DNA of 5,518 bases, taken from CAYVQE01 sp964633205 (GTDB lineage: Bacteria; Myxococcota; B64-G9). The stretch covers positions 1 through 5,518 of the forward strand of contig CAZWFN010000256.1 of assembly GCA_964633205.1 (NCBI GenBank), written 5' to 3'. The translations under genes were made by a program, and so were the position numbers. How positions within the stretch are numbered: position 1 is the stretch's first letter; each line of letters starts with the position of its first letter. Below, piece by piece: positions 1 to 5,483 of the stretch. The notes beneath the pieces were generated by a model. The model saw only the letters and a list, made by a program, of their open reading frames with translations. It made no database searches and was not told the DNA's origin.

Positions 1-92
1 CCGACCTGCTCACCTTCCTGCTCACCCTGGCCCTGCTGCTGCCCCAACTGCGCCGCTTCCGGAACCTGGCGGCCGGGCAAGGTCGAACGTAG
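1..92 (+). CDS. C-terminal end of an unidentified membrane protein (partial)
   Basis: The reading frame that begins at base 3 stays open to a TAG at 90-92 and gives 29 residues. They start DLLTFLLTLALLLPQLRRFR: a run of about 14 hydrophobic residues, then an arginine-rich stretch and a short polar tail. This is typical of a final transmembrane helix followed by a positively charged cytoplasmic end. Most codons end in G or C, as in the central kinase gene, and the other two forward frames read as low-complexity Cys/Pro-rich or Pro/Ala-rich peptides. The start and the bulk of the gene lie outside the window, so no family can be assigned. It converges on minus-strand coding-like sequence ending at 111, leaving an 18-base gap with no clear terminator. 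Confidence 0.5.
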   Translation, partial: DLLTFLLTLALLLPQLRRFRNLAAGQGRT

Positions 93-110
93 CCGTTGAC
101 GCTGCCAGGC

Positions 111-272
111 TCAGTGCCGCTGCAGCCCCTCCATCACCAGCACCAGCTCCTCCATCAGCCGGCCGTCCGGTCCGGTCTTCAGCTCGATGGCGACCGGCCC
201 GACCCGCTCTACAATGACAAGGGTCTCTGGCGGAAGTCGGTGGTCGCTTGCTAATTGGTTCCCAGACGCCAC
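111..272 (-). pseudogene. Coding-like tail, possible gene remnant or small ORF
   Basis: On the minus strand a frame different from that of the 492-residue gene stays open past that gene's stop and ends with TGA at 113-111. Its last 32 codons (209-114, encoding ERVGPVAIELKTGPDGRLME and a further 12 residues) have G or C at the third position in 31 of 32 cases, with a balanced amino-acid mix. The 15 codons just before have only 7 of 15. The only nearby start is a GTG at 272-270, which would give 53 residues and overlap the end of the upstream gene by 22 bases. The nearest GGAG lies about 14 bases from it, too far for a good ribosome site. The sharp change near position 210 suggests the C-terminal remnant of an older gene whose front was lost. 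Alternatives are a small translationally coupled gene, or an extension of the upstream gene through a frameshift. I do not recognise the family. Confidence 0.35.
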
Positions 273-1729
273 GAACGAAGCAGGATCTCCGATAGATGCG
301 GCAGCGGATACTCTTCGCTCGGCTCGAGGGCATGCACCACCGGGCCCTGCTCTTGGGGCGCGTCGCGATAAATGAAGTACGGTGGGGCTTCGAGCGTCTC
401 CTCCTGGTCGTCGCCCCGCACGGTCAAGACCAGTACCGGCGCCACCAAGGTACCGGTGAAGTTCTCCTGGTGTCGTTTCTTCTTCTCGACCAGCTCGTTC
501 ACCCACCTCTTGCGCAGGTGATCGTATCGGCGCTCCTTCACCATCTCGACCTCAGCTACTTGGCGCGTGAGAAGGGTACCCGGAAGACGACGTTCCTCGA
601 TGCGGGCGACGACCTCGATGCCCTCTCGTTCATCCGTCCTGAAGCCGCAAGTCGCCAGCAGCTGGGACAAGGCGATGGCGAGATCCGACTCGATCTCCTC
701 TTGCTCGATGGGCAGCCCCTTCACCTCGGGCACGGACACGCTCAAACCCACCCTTTTTCCGTCACCCGCCTCAGTGGCCATGGCGCACAGCTGCTCCCTG
801 GCCGCCAGGACGGCATCGATGGCCGTGGAGTAGTCGGAATAGCCTTCCGACCACTTCTCGCGCCAGAGATCCAGAAGCCGCCCCATGGCGTCATCGTCGA
901 GCAGGCCGGGGTGGGCCTTGGCGATGGTCAAAAACTCTTTCAGGTAGAGCCCACCGCGCTCCCCGGCCTCGCCCAGCAGACTGCGCAGCCGCTGCTTCTC
1001 CTGCGGATAAGAGAGATAGCCGAGTGCGAAGGTCTCCTGCGGTCCCGGGGTTCCAGCGGGAATCCGCTGGCCAATAGTCTGCGGGAACTCCCCGGAGGCT
1101 TCGGCCATCAGGATATGGAACATCAGGTGGGCGCCCCAGGCGTAAGACTCCCCGTCGGCGTGGGTCTTCTCGAACGCCCAGATGTCGTCGTTGGTTGCAC
1201 CGTCGGCACGCAGGGCCGCGTAGAGCAGCGGAGCTGTTCGCGCCCCGTGGTGGAGCACACTCGAAGGCGCGCGGGCGATCAGCTTACGGCGGATGCGTTC
1301 GTCATCGAGCAGGTCGGGAAGCAACTCGGGAAAACGCCGGACGATTTCGTCCAGCCCGACCGATTGGGGCGCAGCCGCGGACAAACCGCTCTGGTAGCTG
1401 AAGAGCCGAATCCGGTGCCGGAGGCTCGGGAACTCGCAGCAGGTCACAAAGACCAGCACGAAGGCGGCCAAGCCCAAGCTGACCAGGTTCAGAACACTGC
1501 GTTTAGAGGCGCGCACGCTGTGGATCAAGGTGAGCACCACCACCACTGCCGCCACCAGGGGAGCGAGCAGAAGCTCCGTGTTCAATGTCTCGGGTATGTT
1601 CGCGTAATCAGAGAAGTGGCTACCCGGCTTGCGGAACACGTATCGATTTAGCTGCGTGAAGAGGACCACCAGGGCAGCCGGCCCGCCCAATATGCGCAAC
1701 AAATCGAAGACGCCGCGAAGCAGTCTCAT
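251..1729 (-). CDS. Uncharacterised protein with three N-terminal membrane segments
   Basis: The protein is 492 residues long and I do not recognise its family. Hydrophobic stretches at about residues 10-27, 53-71 and 79-98 look like three transmembrane helices. The rest, from about 100 on, is soluble: a mostly helical-looking part to about 320, then a mixed part with a basic, charged stretch near 398-421 (MVKERRYDHLRKRW and following lysines) and a beta-like end around 425-455. No catalytic signature, nucleotide-binding loop or cysteine pair stands out. The ATG at 1729-1727 is preceded by GGAGG seven bases upstream, which supports this start. Third positions are G/C in about 74% of the first 50 codons, against 94% in the divergent kinase gene, so it may have a different history. 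It is transcribed away from the kinase across a 155-base intergenic region holding inverted repeats. A long opposite-strand frame covers the same bases, but the ribosome site and membrane-segment pattern favour this strand. Confidence 0.8.
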   Translation of the reverse strand: MRLLRGVFDLLRILGGPAALVVLFTQLNRYVFRKPGSHFSDYANIPETLNTELLLAPLVAAVVVVLTLIHSVRASKRSVLNLVSLGLAAFVLVFVTCCEFPSLRHRIRLFSYQSGLSAAAPQSVGLDEIVRRFPELLPDLLDDERIRRKLIARAPSSVLHHGARTAPLLYAALRADGATNDDIWAFEKTHADGESYAWGAHLMFHILMAEASGEFPQTIGQRIPAGTPGPQETFALGYLSYPQEKQRLRSLLGEAGERGGLYLKEFLTIAKAHPGLLDDDAMGRLLDLWREKWSEGYSDYSTAIDAVLAAREQLCAMATEAGDGKRVGLSVSVPEVKGLPIEQEEIESDLAIALSQLLATCGFRTDEREGIEVVARIEERRLPGTLLTRQVAEVEMVKERRYDHLRKRWVNELVEKKKRHQENFTGTLVAPVLVLTVRGDDQEETLEAPPYFIYRDAPQEQGPVVHALEPSEEYPLPHLSEILLRSWRLGTN

Positions 1730-1735
1730 GCCCTT

Positions 1736-1740
1736 CCTCC
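1736..1740 (-). promoter_or_regulatory. Ribosome binding site of the 492-residue membrane protein gene
   Basis: Read on the minus strand the sequence is GGAGG, then six bases, then the ATG at 1729-1727. This is a near-ideal Shine-Dalgarno element at usual spacing. It decides both the strand and the start of the gene. A second purine-rich stretch lies just upstream at about 1741-1748. Confidence 0.75.
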
Positions 1741-1743
1741 CTT

Positions 1744-1779
1744 CCTCTCGACAGACTCGTGAGGGTAGGTCACGAGAGG
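1744..1779. promoter_or_regulatory. Overlapping inverted repeats in the divergent intergenic region
   Basis: Two perfect 7-bp inverted repeats share bases. The inner one is CTCGTGA (1756-1762) and TCACGAG (1770-1776), separated by seven bases. The outer one is CCTCTCG (1744-1750) and CGAGAGG (1773-1779). They share 1773-1776, so both stems cannot form at once. Their place between two divergent genes, just upstream of the ribosome site of the minus-strand gene, fits either a dimeric-regulator operator or alternative hairpins in that gene's 5' leader. No regulator can be named from the sequence. Confidence 0.45.
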
Positions 1780-1781
1780 CG

Positions 1782-1795
1782 CTTCTGTCCAGAAG
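1782..1795. repeat. Short palindrome CTTCTG-TC-CAGAAG
   Basis: Perfect 6-bp arms around a two-base centre lie six bases to the right of the inner repeat of the neighbouring inverted-repeat cluster. The size and near-perfect symmetry are typical of a half-turn operator site, and it lies in the same divergent control region. A 14-bp palindrome can arise by chance, so function is uncertain. Confidence 0.35.
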
Positions 1796-1825
1796 GAGTG
1801 GAAAATCAGGGAAATATTCGCCGCA

Positions 1826-1855
1826 TTGACCGGGCGCGCGGGAGCGTGCTGCAAT
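1826..1855 (+). promoter_or_regulatory. Possible sigma70-type promoter of the kinase-regulator operon
   Basis: TTGACC (1826-1831, five of six matches to TTGACA) lies 18 bases before TGCAAT (1850-1855, four of six matches to TATAAT). A transcript would start near 1862, leaving a leader of about 23 bases before the TTG start at 1885. The placement agrees with that start and argues against starts further upstream. The -10 element is weak, so an activator or another sigma factor is possible. Confidence 0.35.
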
Positions 1856-1884
1856 GGGGGTTCGGTGGCGCGGGGGTTGTCGCT

Positions 1885-3672
1885 TTGAAGACGGTGTTCA
1901 TCGGTGGCGGGCAGGGTTGCCGTGAGGTGCTGGAGATGGCGGTGCAGGGGCGCCTGCGGGTGCTGGCGCTCGACATCCTGGCCGTGGTGGACGTGAAGCC
2001 CGAGGCGCCGGGCATGGTCTTCGCCCGCCAGCAGGGCTGGCCCACCCTGGAGCGCATCGAGCAGGCGCTGGCGCTCGAGGGGCTGGAGCTGGTGATCGAG
2101 CTGACCGGCTCCGACGCGGTGGCCGAGCGCATCTACCAGCACCTGCCCTCCGGCGTGCGGGTGATGGATCACGTCATGGCGCGGGTGTTCTGGGATCTGG
2201 AGCAGGCCACCGTGGAGCTGCAGGAGATCCTGGACACCATCCCCGACGTGGTGCTGGTGCTCGACCCCGAGGGGCGGGTGGTGCGCATCAACCGCCGCTT
2301 CGAGGAGCTGGCCGGCAAGGGCCGCGAGCAGGTCCAGGGCCGCACCTGCCGGGAGGCCTTCTGCCTCGGCGGCGGCCGGCTGGACGATGCCGATCACCGG
2401 CGGGCCTTCGACGCGGTGATGCAGACCGGCCGGCCCTACACCGTGATCCAGCAGAGCTCGGACGCGGCCGACGCGGCCCACTTCCAGATCACCGCCCATC
2501 CCCTGTTCGACGACGCCGGCGGCATCACCGGAGTGGTGCAGACCTCGCGCGAGATCACCGAGCTGGTCATGCTGGAGCGCGAGACCGAGGAGTCCGAACG
2601 CCGCTTCCGCCAGATCATCGACGCGGTCCACGGCATCATCACCATCAAGGACCTGATGGGCCGCTACTGGCTGGTCAACCCGCGGGCCGAAGTGCTCTAC
2701 CGGCGCAGCCAGCGCGAGATGCTGGGCAAGACCGACGAGGAGCTGTTCGACCCGGCGGTGGCCGAGATCATGCGCCGCAACGACCAGCACGCCCTGTCCA
2801 GGGGCGGCCACCACCTGACCGAGGAGAAGCTGCGCTTCGGCGAGCACGAGCGGGTGCTGGTCAGCGAGCGGCTGCCGCTGACCGACTACGCCGGCGAGCT
2901 GGTGGGCCTGTGCCTGGTGGCGCGCGACGTGACCATGGAGCTGGAGCTGCAGAACGAGCTGATCTCGGCCGAGCGGCTGGCCGCGGTGGGCAAGCTGGCC
3001 GCCGGGGTGGCCCACGAGCTGAACAACCCGCTGACCGGCATCCTGACCTTCGTCGAGGACCTGCTCGACGAGGCCGGGCCGGACAGCCCGCTGCGGACCG
3101 ACTACCAGATGATCCTCAACGAGACCCTGCGCTGCCGGCGCATCGTGAAGGACCTGCTCGACTTCTCGCGCCAGAAGTCGCCCGAGCGGCACCGGCTGCA
3201 GCTCGAACCCATGGTGCGGCGCACCCTGGCCATGATCGAGCGCCAGGCCTCCTTCCACAACGTGGCCTTCCAGGTGGAGCTGGAGCCGGAGCTGCCGCCG
3301 GTGGAGATCGACCCCAACCAGATCCAGCAGGCGGTGCTCAACCTGCTGATCAACGCCCGCGACGCCATGGACGGCAGCGGCCACATTTTCATCCGCGGCT
3401 GGCGGGCCGACTCCGGCCAGGCGGTGGTGCTGGAGGTGGCCGACACCGGCTGCGGCATCGCCGCGCAAGACCTGAACAAGATATTCGAGCCCTTCTACTC
3501 GACCAAGGGCGACAAGGGCAACGGCCTGGGCCTGCCGGCGGTGGCCAGCGTGATGGAGCAGCACGGCGGCCGGGTCACGGTCGACAGCCAGCCCGGCCAG
3601 GGCAGCCGCTTCCGGTTGCGCTTTCCGGCGGCCGAGGCCGAAGGGCAATCCGCAAGCCACGGGAGCGACTGA
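1885..3672 (+). CDS. PAS-domain sensor histidine kinase with N-terminal Rossmann-like domain
   Basis: A 595-residue soluble-looking kinase without membrane segments, hence probably cytoplasmic. Residues 1-105 resemble a dinucleotide-binding fold: beta strand TVFI, then GGGQGC (7-12), a second strand ending VVDV, and LELVIELTGSD as in homoserine-dehydrogenase-type domains. Two PAS domains follow (about 110-225 and 240-350); the first carries Cys155 and Cys160. The transmitter is complete: phospho-acceptor His377 in GVAHELNNPL, N box NLLINARDAM (486-495), G1 DTGCGI (520-525), F box FEPFYSTK, and G2 GNGLGL (545-550). It should autophosphorylate with ATP and pass the phosphate to the regulator encoded next. 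I chose the TTG at 1885 because it gives a start of MKTVFIGGG type, as I recall for this family, and lies eight bases after GGGGG (1872-1876). The frame is open up to an ATG at 1759, but that extension reads as non-family sequence and would begin inside the inverted repeats. The ligand is unknown; redox state or NAD(H) is inference. Confidence 0.88.
   Translation: MKTVFIGGGQGCREVLEMAVQGRLRVLALDILAVVDVKPEAPGMVFARQQGWPTLERIEQALALEGLELVIELTGSDAVAERIYQHLPSGVRVMDHVMARVFWDLEQATVELQEILDTIPDVVLVLDPEGRVVRINRRFEELAGKGREQVQGRTCREAFCLGGGRLDDADHRRAFDAVMQTGRPYTVIQQSSDAADAAHFQITAHPLFDDAGGITGVVQTSREITELVMLERETEESERRFRQIIDAVHGIITIKDLMGRYWLVNPRAEVLYRRSQREMLGKTDEELFDPAVAEIMRRNDQHALSRGGHHLTEEKLRFGEHERVLVSERLPLTDYAGELVGLCLVARDVTMELELQNELISAERLAAVGKLAAGVAHELNNPLTGILTFVEDLLDEAGPDSPLRTDYQMILNETLRCRRIVKDLLDFSRQKSPERHRLQLEPMVRRTLAMIERQASFHNVAFQVELEPELPPVEIDPNQIQQAVLNLLINARDAMDGSGHIFIRGWRADSGQAVVLEVADTGCGIAAQDLNKIFEPFYSTKGDKGNGLGLPAVASVMEQHGGRVTVDSQPGQGSRFRLRFPAAEAEGQSASHGSD
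3661..3665 (+). promoter_or_regulatory. Ribosome binding site of the response regulator, inside the kinase end
   Basis: GGGAG lies six bases before the ATG at 3672-3674 and inside the last codons of the kinase. The kinase stop TGA and the regulator ATG share base 3672 (TGATG). This arrangement typically gives translational coupling, and it fixes the regulator start although the frame is open far upstream. Confidence 0.75.
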
Positions 3673-4487
3673 TGGGCGACGAGCAGACACGAGACGAGAC
3701 GGGCGCGGTGGCGCCGGCGCGCATCCTGGTGATCGACGACGAGGAGGTCATCCACCGCTCGCTGGAACGCCTGCTGGGCAAGCAGGGCCACGAGGTGGTC
3801 AGCGTGCTGACCGCGCGCGAGGGGCTGGAGCAGCTGCAGGGCAAGGGCTTCGACATGGTGATCACCGACCTGATGATGCCCGAGATGAACGGGCTGGAGC
3901 TGCTGGAGAAGCTGCAGCAGCTCGAGATCGACCTGCCGGTGCTGATGATCACCGGCTACCCGACCATCAAGACAGCCATGCAGGCCATGCGCCTGGGCGC
4001 GGTCGACTACCTGGCCAAGCCCTTCCGCCGCAACGAGCTGCTGGCCCCGGTCAACCGCATGCTGCGCCGCCGGGCCGGGCGCGAGGCCGCCGCAGCGGCT
4101 GAAGCCGCGGCAAAGGCGGCCGGCGAACGGCCGGCGCCGCCGCGGCCGGGCGCCTGTCTGGTGCTGCGCGACCACGCCTGGGCCCAGGTGCAGCAGGACG
4201 GCACGGTGCGCATCGGCATCGAACGGTCCTTTCTGGAGTCCACCGGCCGGCTGGCCTCGCTGGCGCTGCCCGGCGAGGCCGAGCTGGTGGAGCAGGGCTA
4301 CGTGGGCCTGCGCCTGGTCACCGACGCCGGCGAGGAGCACGGGGTGTTCATGCCGCTGAGCGGCCAGGTGGTGGCGCTGAACGAGCAGGCGGCCGCCGCG
4401 CCGGACCGGCTCGACGCCGAGACCTGGCTGGTGCAGATCATCCCCAGCCACTTCGACAGCGAGCAGGAGTACCTGCAGCATTGTTGA
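3672..4487 (+). CDS. Response regulator with a degenerate GcvH-like output domain
   Basis: A 271-residue protein. Residues 16-133 are a receiver domain: acidic pocket Asp22-Asp23, phospho-acceptor Asp66 in VITDLMMPEMNG, Thr94 in LMITGYP and Lys116 in YLAKPF, so phosphorylation by the adjacent kinase is expected. An Ala-rich, probably helical linker (about 133-158) leads to residues 162-271. These follow the glycine-cleavage H protein from end to end: DHAWAQVQQDGTVRIGI matches the EHEWxxxxxDGTxxxGI region, LALPGEAE the sheet turn, MPLSGQVVALNE the APVSGEVVxVN hairpin, and TWLVQIIPS the GWxxKIKxS strand. Counting back from that hairpin, the lipoyl-lysine position is Gly220, and residues 149-271 contain no lysine. 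It therefore cannot carry lipoate or shuttle methylamine, and probably acts by protein contact. No DNA-binding domain is present. It ends with a terminal Cys271. The H-like match is by eye; the receiver assignment is very secure. Confidence 0.88.
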   Translation: MGDEQTRDETGAVAPARILVIDDEEVIHRSLERLLGKQGHEVVSVLTAREGLEQLQGKGFDMVITDLMMPEMNGLELLEKLQQLEIDLPVLMITGYPTIKTAMQAMRLGAVDYLAKPFRRNELLAPVNRMLRRRAGREAAAAAEAAAKAAGERPAPPRPGACLVLRDHAWAQVQQDGTVRIGIERSFLESTGRLASLALPGEAELVEQGYVGLRLVTDAGEEHGVFMPLSGQVVALNEQAAAAPDRLDAETWLVQIIPSHFDSEQEYLQHC

Positions 4488-4510
4488 GGGGGGCCGTGTG
4501 GGTGCGTGGG

Positions 4511-4554
4511 GGGCGGCGGTCAACGCCTCAACGGCGTCGCCCGCAGCATTTTTT
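4511..4554 (+). terminator. Possible terminator after the kinase-regulator operon
   Basis: GGGCGGCG (4511-4518) can pair with CGTCGCCC (4535-4542) over eight base pairs with one G-U wobble, and the loop contains a second small stem ACGCC/GGCGT (4523-4537) that competes for some bases. Six T residues follow at 4549-4554 after a six-base gap. Position just after the regulator stop fits a rho-independent terminator. The gap before the T run is longer than usual, and the right half overlaps the last codons of the convergent peptidase gene. Confidence 0.35.
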
Positions 4555-5358
4555 GTATTTCTTTCCGCTGCCGCAGGGGCAGGGGTCGTTGCGGTAGATG
4601 CGGCGGACGGGTTTTACCTCGACTTCGGGCATGGCGCTGGCTGGATCGCCGCCGTAGAAAGCCTGCATTTCAGCATAGAGGCCGGGGGTTTTGTCCTTCA
4701 TCTCTTGCGGGCGTTCGAAGAAGACCTCGGTGGCGACTGCAAAAAACTCGGCTTCGCTGATGGCGCCGTACATGCGCAGCACGTCCCGCTGGGGCCGGCG
4801 GCGTTTGCGTAGGCGCAGGTAGTGCTCGCTCATGGTCTGGGCCCAGGGCTCGTAGTCGCCGCGGGTGCGCAACTCGGGGGTGCCGTCGAAAACGCCGTCG
4901 GCCCGATCCAGCACGTGGGCGAATTCGTGGGCTGCGGTCTCGCGGCTGTCGTAGGGGTTGGCCAGGCCTTGCTCCACGGCGGGCCAACTCAGCACCACCG
5001 TGCCCCAGGCGTGGGCTTCGCCGTAGACGGCGCCCTCGCCCTCGGGGTGCTTGTACACGTAGGGATAGACCAGGATTTCGGTCAAGCGGTCGTAGTAACT
5101 CAGGTCCAGATGAAGTGCCAGGCGAACCGCGGAAGCCGCGATGACCACCCGGTGCTCGTCGCTGATCTCCAGGCCCCCGGCACCGATGAAGTGCTTCTCC
5201 CAGACGAAAACCTTGAGAAGATCATGAAATCTTTCAGTGTATTCAGGTGCCAGGTGATTGTAGAAAGGCACCTTGGAGCGCAGGATGGGCAGCCAGGCTT
5301 CGGGAAAGGGCCGTTTCGCCAGGCGTTTTCGTCGCCAGGCTCTGAAAAGTCCAAACAT
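4528..5358 (-). CDS. mtfA: MtfA-like zinc-dependent peptidase with C-terminal SEC-C motif
   Basis: A 276-residue protein, close to the roughly 265 residues of E. coli MtfA, a zinc metallopeptidase that binds the glucose repressor Mlc. The zinc motif HEFAH lies at 144-148 (ligands His144 and His148, catalytic Glu145), and the likely third ligand Glu211 is in ATEVFFERP. These match the spacing of His149, Glu150, His153 and Glu212 in the E. coli protein. Unlike that protein it ends in a SEC-C zinc knuckle: NDPCPCGSGKKYKKCCG, with Cys260, Cys262, Cys271 and Cys272, as found at the SecA C-terminus. The basic start (RAWRRKRLAKRPF) resembles relatives. The ATG is the first available start, since TAA lies in frame at 5370-5368. 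No clear Shine-Dalgarno sequence precedes it. It converges on the response regulator gene with a 40-base gap, and repeat DNA begins 45 bases upstream of the start. Role in carbon-uptake control is family knowledge; Mlc is not seen here. Confidence 0.88.
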   Translation of the reverse strand: MFGLFRAWRRKRLAKRPFPEAWLPILRSKVPFYNHLAPEYTERFHDLLKVFVWEKHFIGAGGLEISDEHRVVIAASAVRLALHLDLSYYDRLTEILVYPYVYKHPEGEGAVYGEAHAWGTVVLSWPAVEQGLANPYDSRETAAHEFAHVLDRADGVFDGTPELRTRGDYEPWAQTMSEHYLRLRKRRRPQRDVLRMYGAISEAEFFAVATEVFFERPQEMKDKTPGLYAEMQAFYGGDPASAMPEVEVKPVRRIYRNDPCPCGSGKKYKKCCGRRR

Positions 5359-5403
5359 GCGCGCAGCTTAGCAGGGAGTATGGCGAGGTGCCAGGCGACT
5401 CGT

Positions 5404-5438
5404 AGGGGCGGTGGGGTCAGGTCTGGTCACTTGACACT
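5404..5438 (+). repeat. First copy of a 35-bp direct repeat
   Basis: Begins AGGGGCGGTGGGGTCAGGTC and ends TCACTTGACACT. It is identical over 35 bases to 5484-5518, offset by 80 bases. It lies in the intergenic space upstream of the peptidase gene, and no credible reading frame covers it. The GGGGTCAGGTCT core resembles repeats I associate with REP-type elements and their RAYT (TnpA_REP) transposases; no such gene is visible in the window. Confidence 0.85.
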
Positions 5439-5483
5439 TGGCGCGCCCAATGGGTTCAGCGGTCTACACTGGCCAAGTGTCAA
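5431..5483. repeat. Inverted repeat interlaced with the direct repeats
   Basis: TTGACACTTGGC (5431-5442) and GCCAAGTGTCAA (5472-5483) are perfect 12-bp inverted arms around 29 bases. The right arm can also pair with the TTGACACT at 5511-5518 in the second direct copy, so arms alternate along the array. The 29-base centre includes GGGTTCAGCGGTCT, which looks like a diverged version of the direct-repeat core. Alternating inverted arms inside a tandem unit are typical of BIME-like clusters. Confidence 0.75.

Noticed and set aside
296..1651. Long plus-strand open frame (451 residues) opposite the 492-residue gene
   Set aside because: Its product is rich in His, Gln and Arg with no coherent hydrophobic pattern, and it lacks a ribosome site. 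The minus-strand frame has an ideal GGAGG and three clear membrane segments.
1866..1881. TGGCGC-N5-TTGTC, resembling a sigma54 promoter
   Set aside because: The essential GC of the -12 element is replaced by GT, and transcription would start downstream of the chosen TTG start at 1885.
2910..3671. Upstream extension of the response regulator frame
   Set aside because: The extension is an Arg/Ala/Gly/Pro-rich out-of-frame reading of the kinase. The ATG at 3672 with GGGAG is the natural start.
1726..3690. 654-residue minus-strand open frame across the kinase
   Set aside because: It mirrors the GC-biased codons of the kinase, giving a His/Leu/Gln-rich product with no domains; the plus strand carries a complete histidine kinase.
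4155..4484. A functional lipoylated H protein of the glycine cleavage system
   Set aside because: The lipoyl position is glycine, the domain has no lysine, and no gcvT or gcvP gene is adjacent.
3495..4523. 342-residue minus-strand open frame across the regulator
   Set aside because: His/Leu/Gln-rich shadow of GC-biased codons, with no domains, opposite a secure receiver domain.
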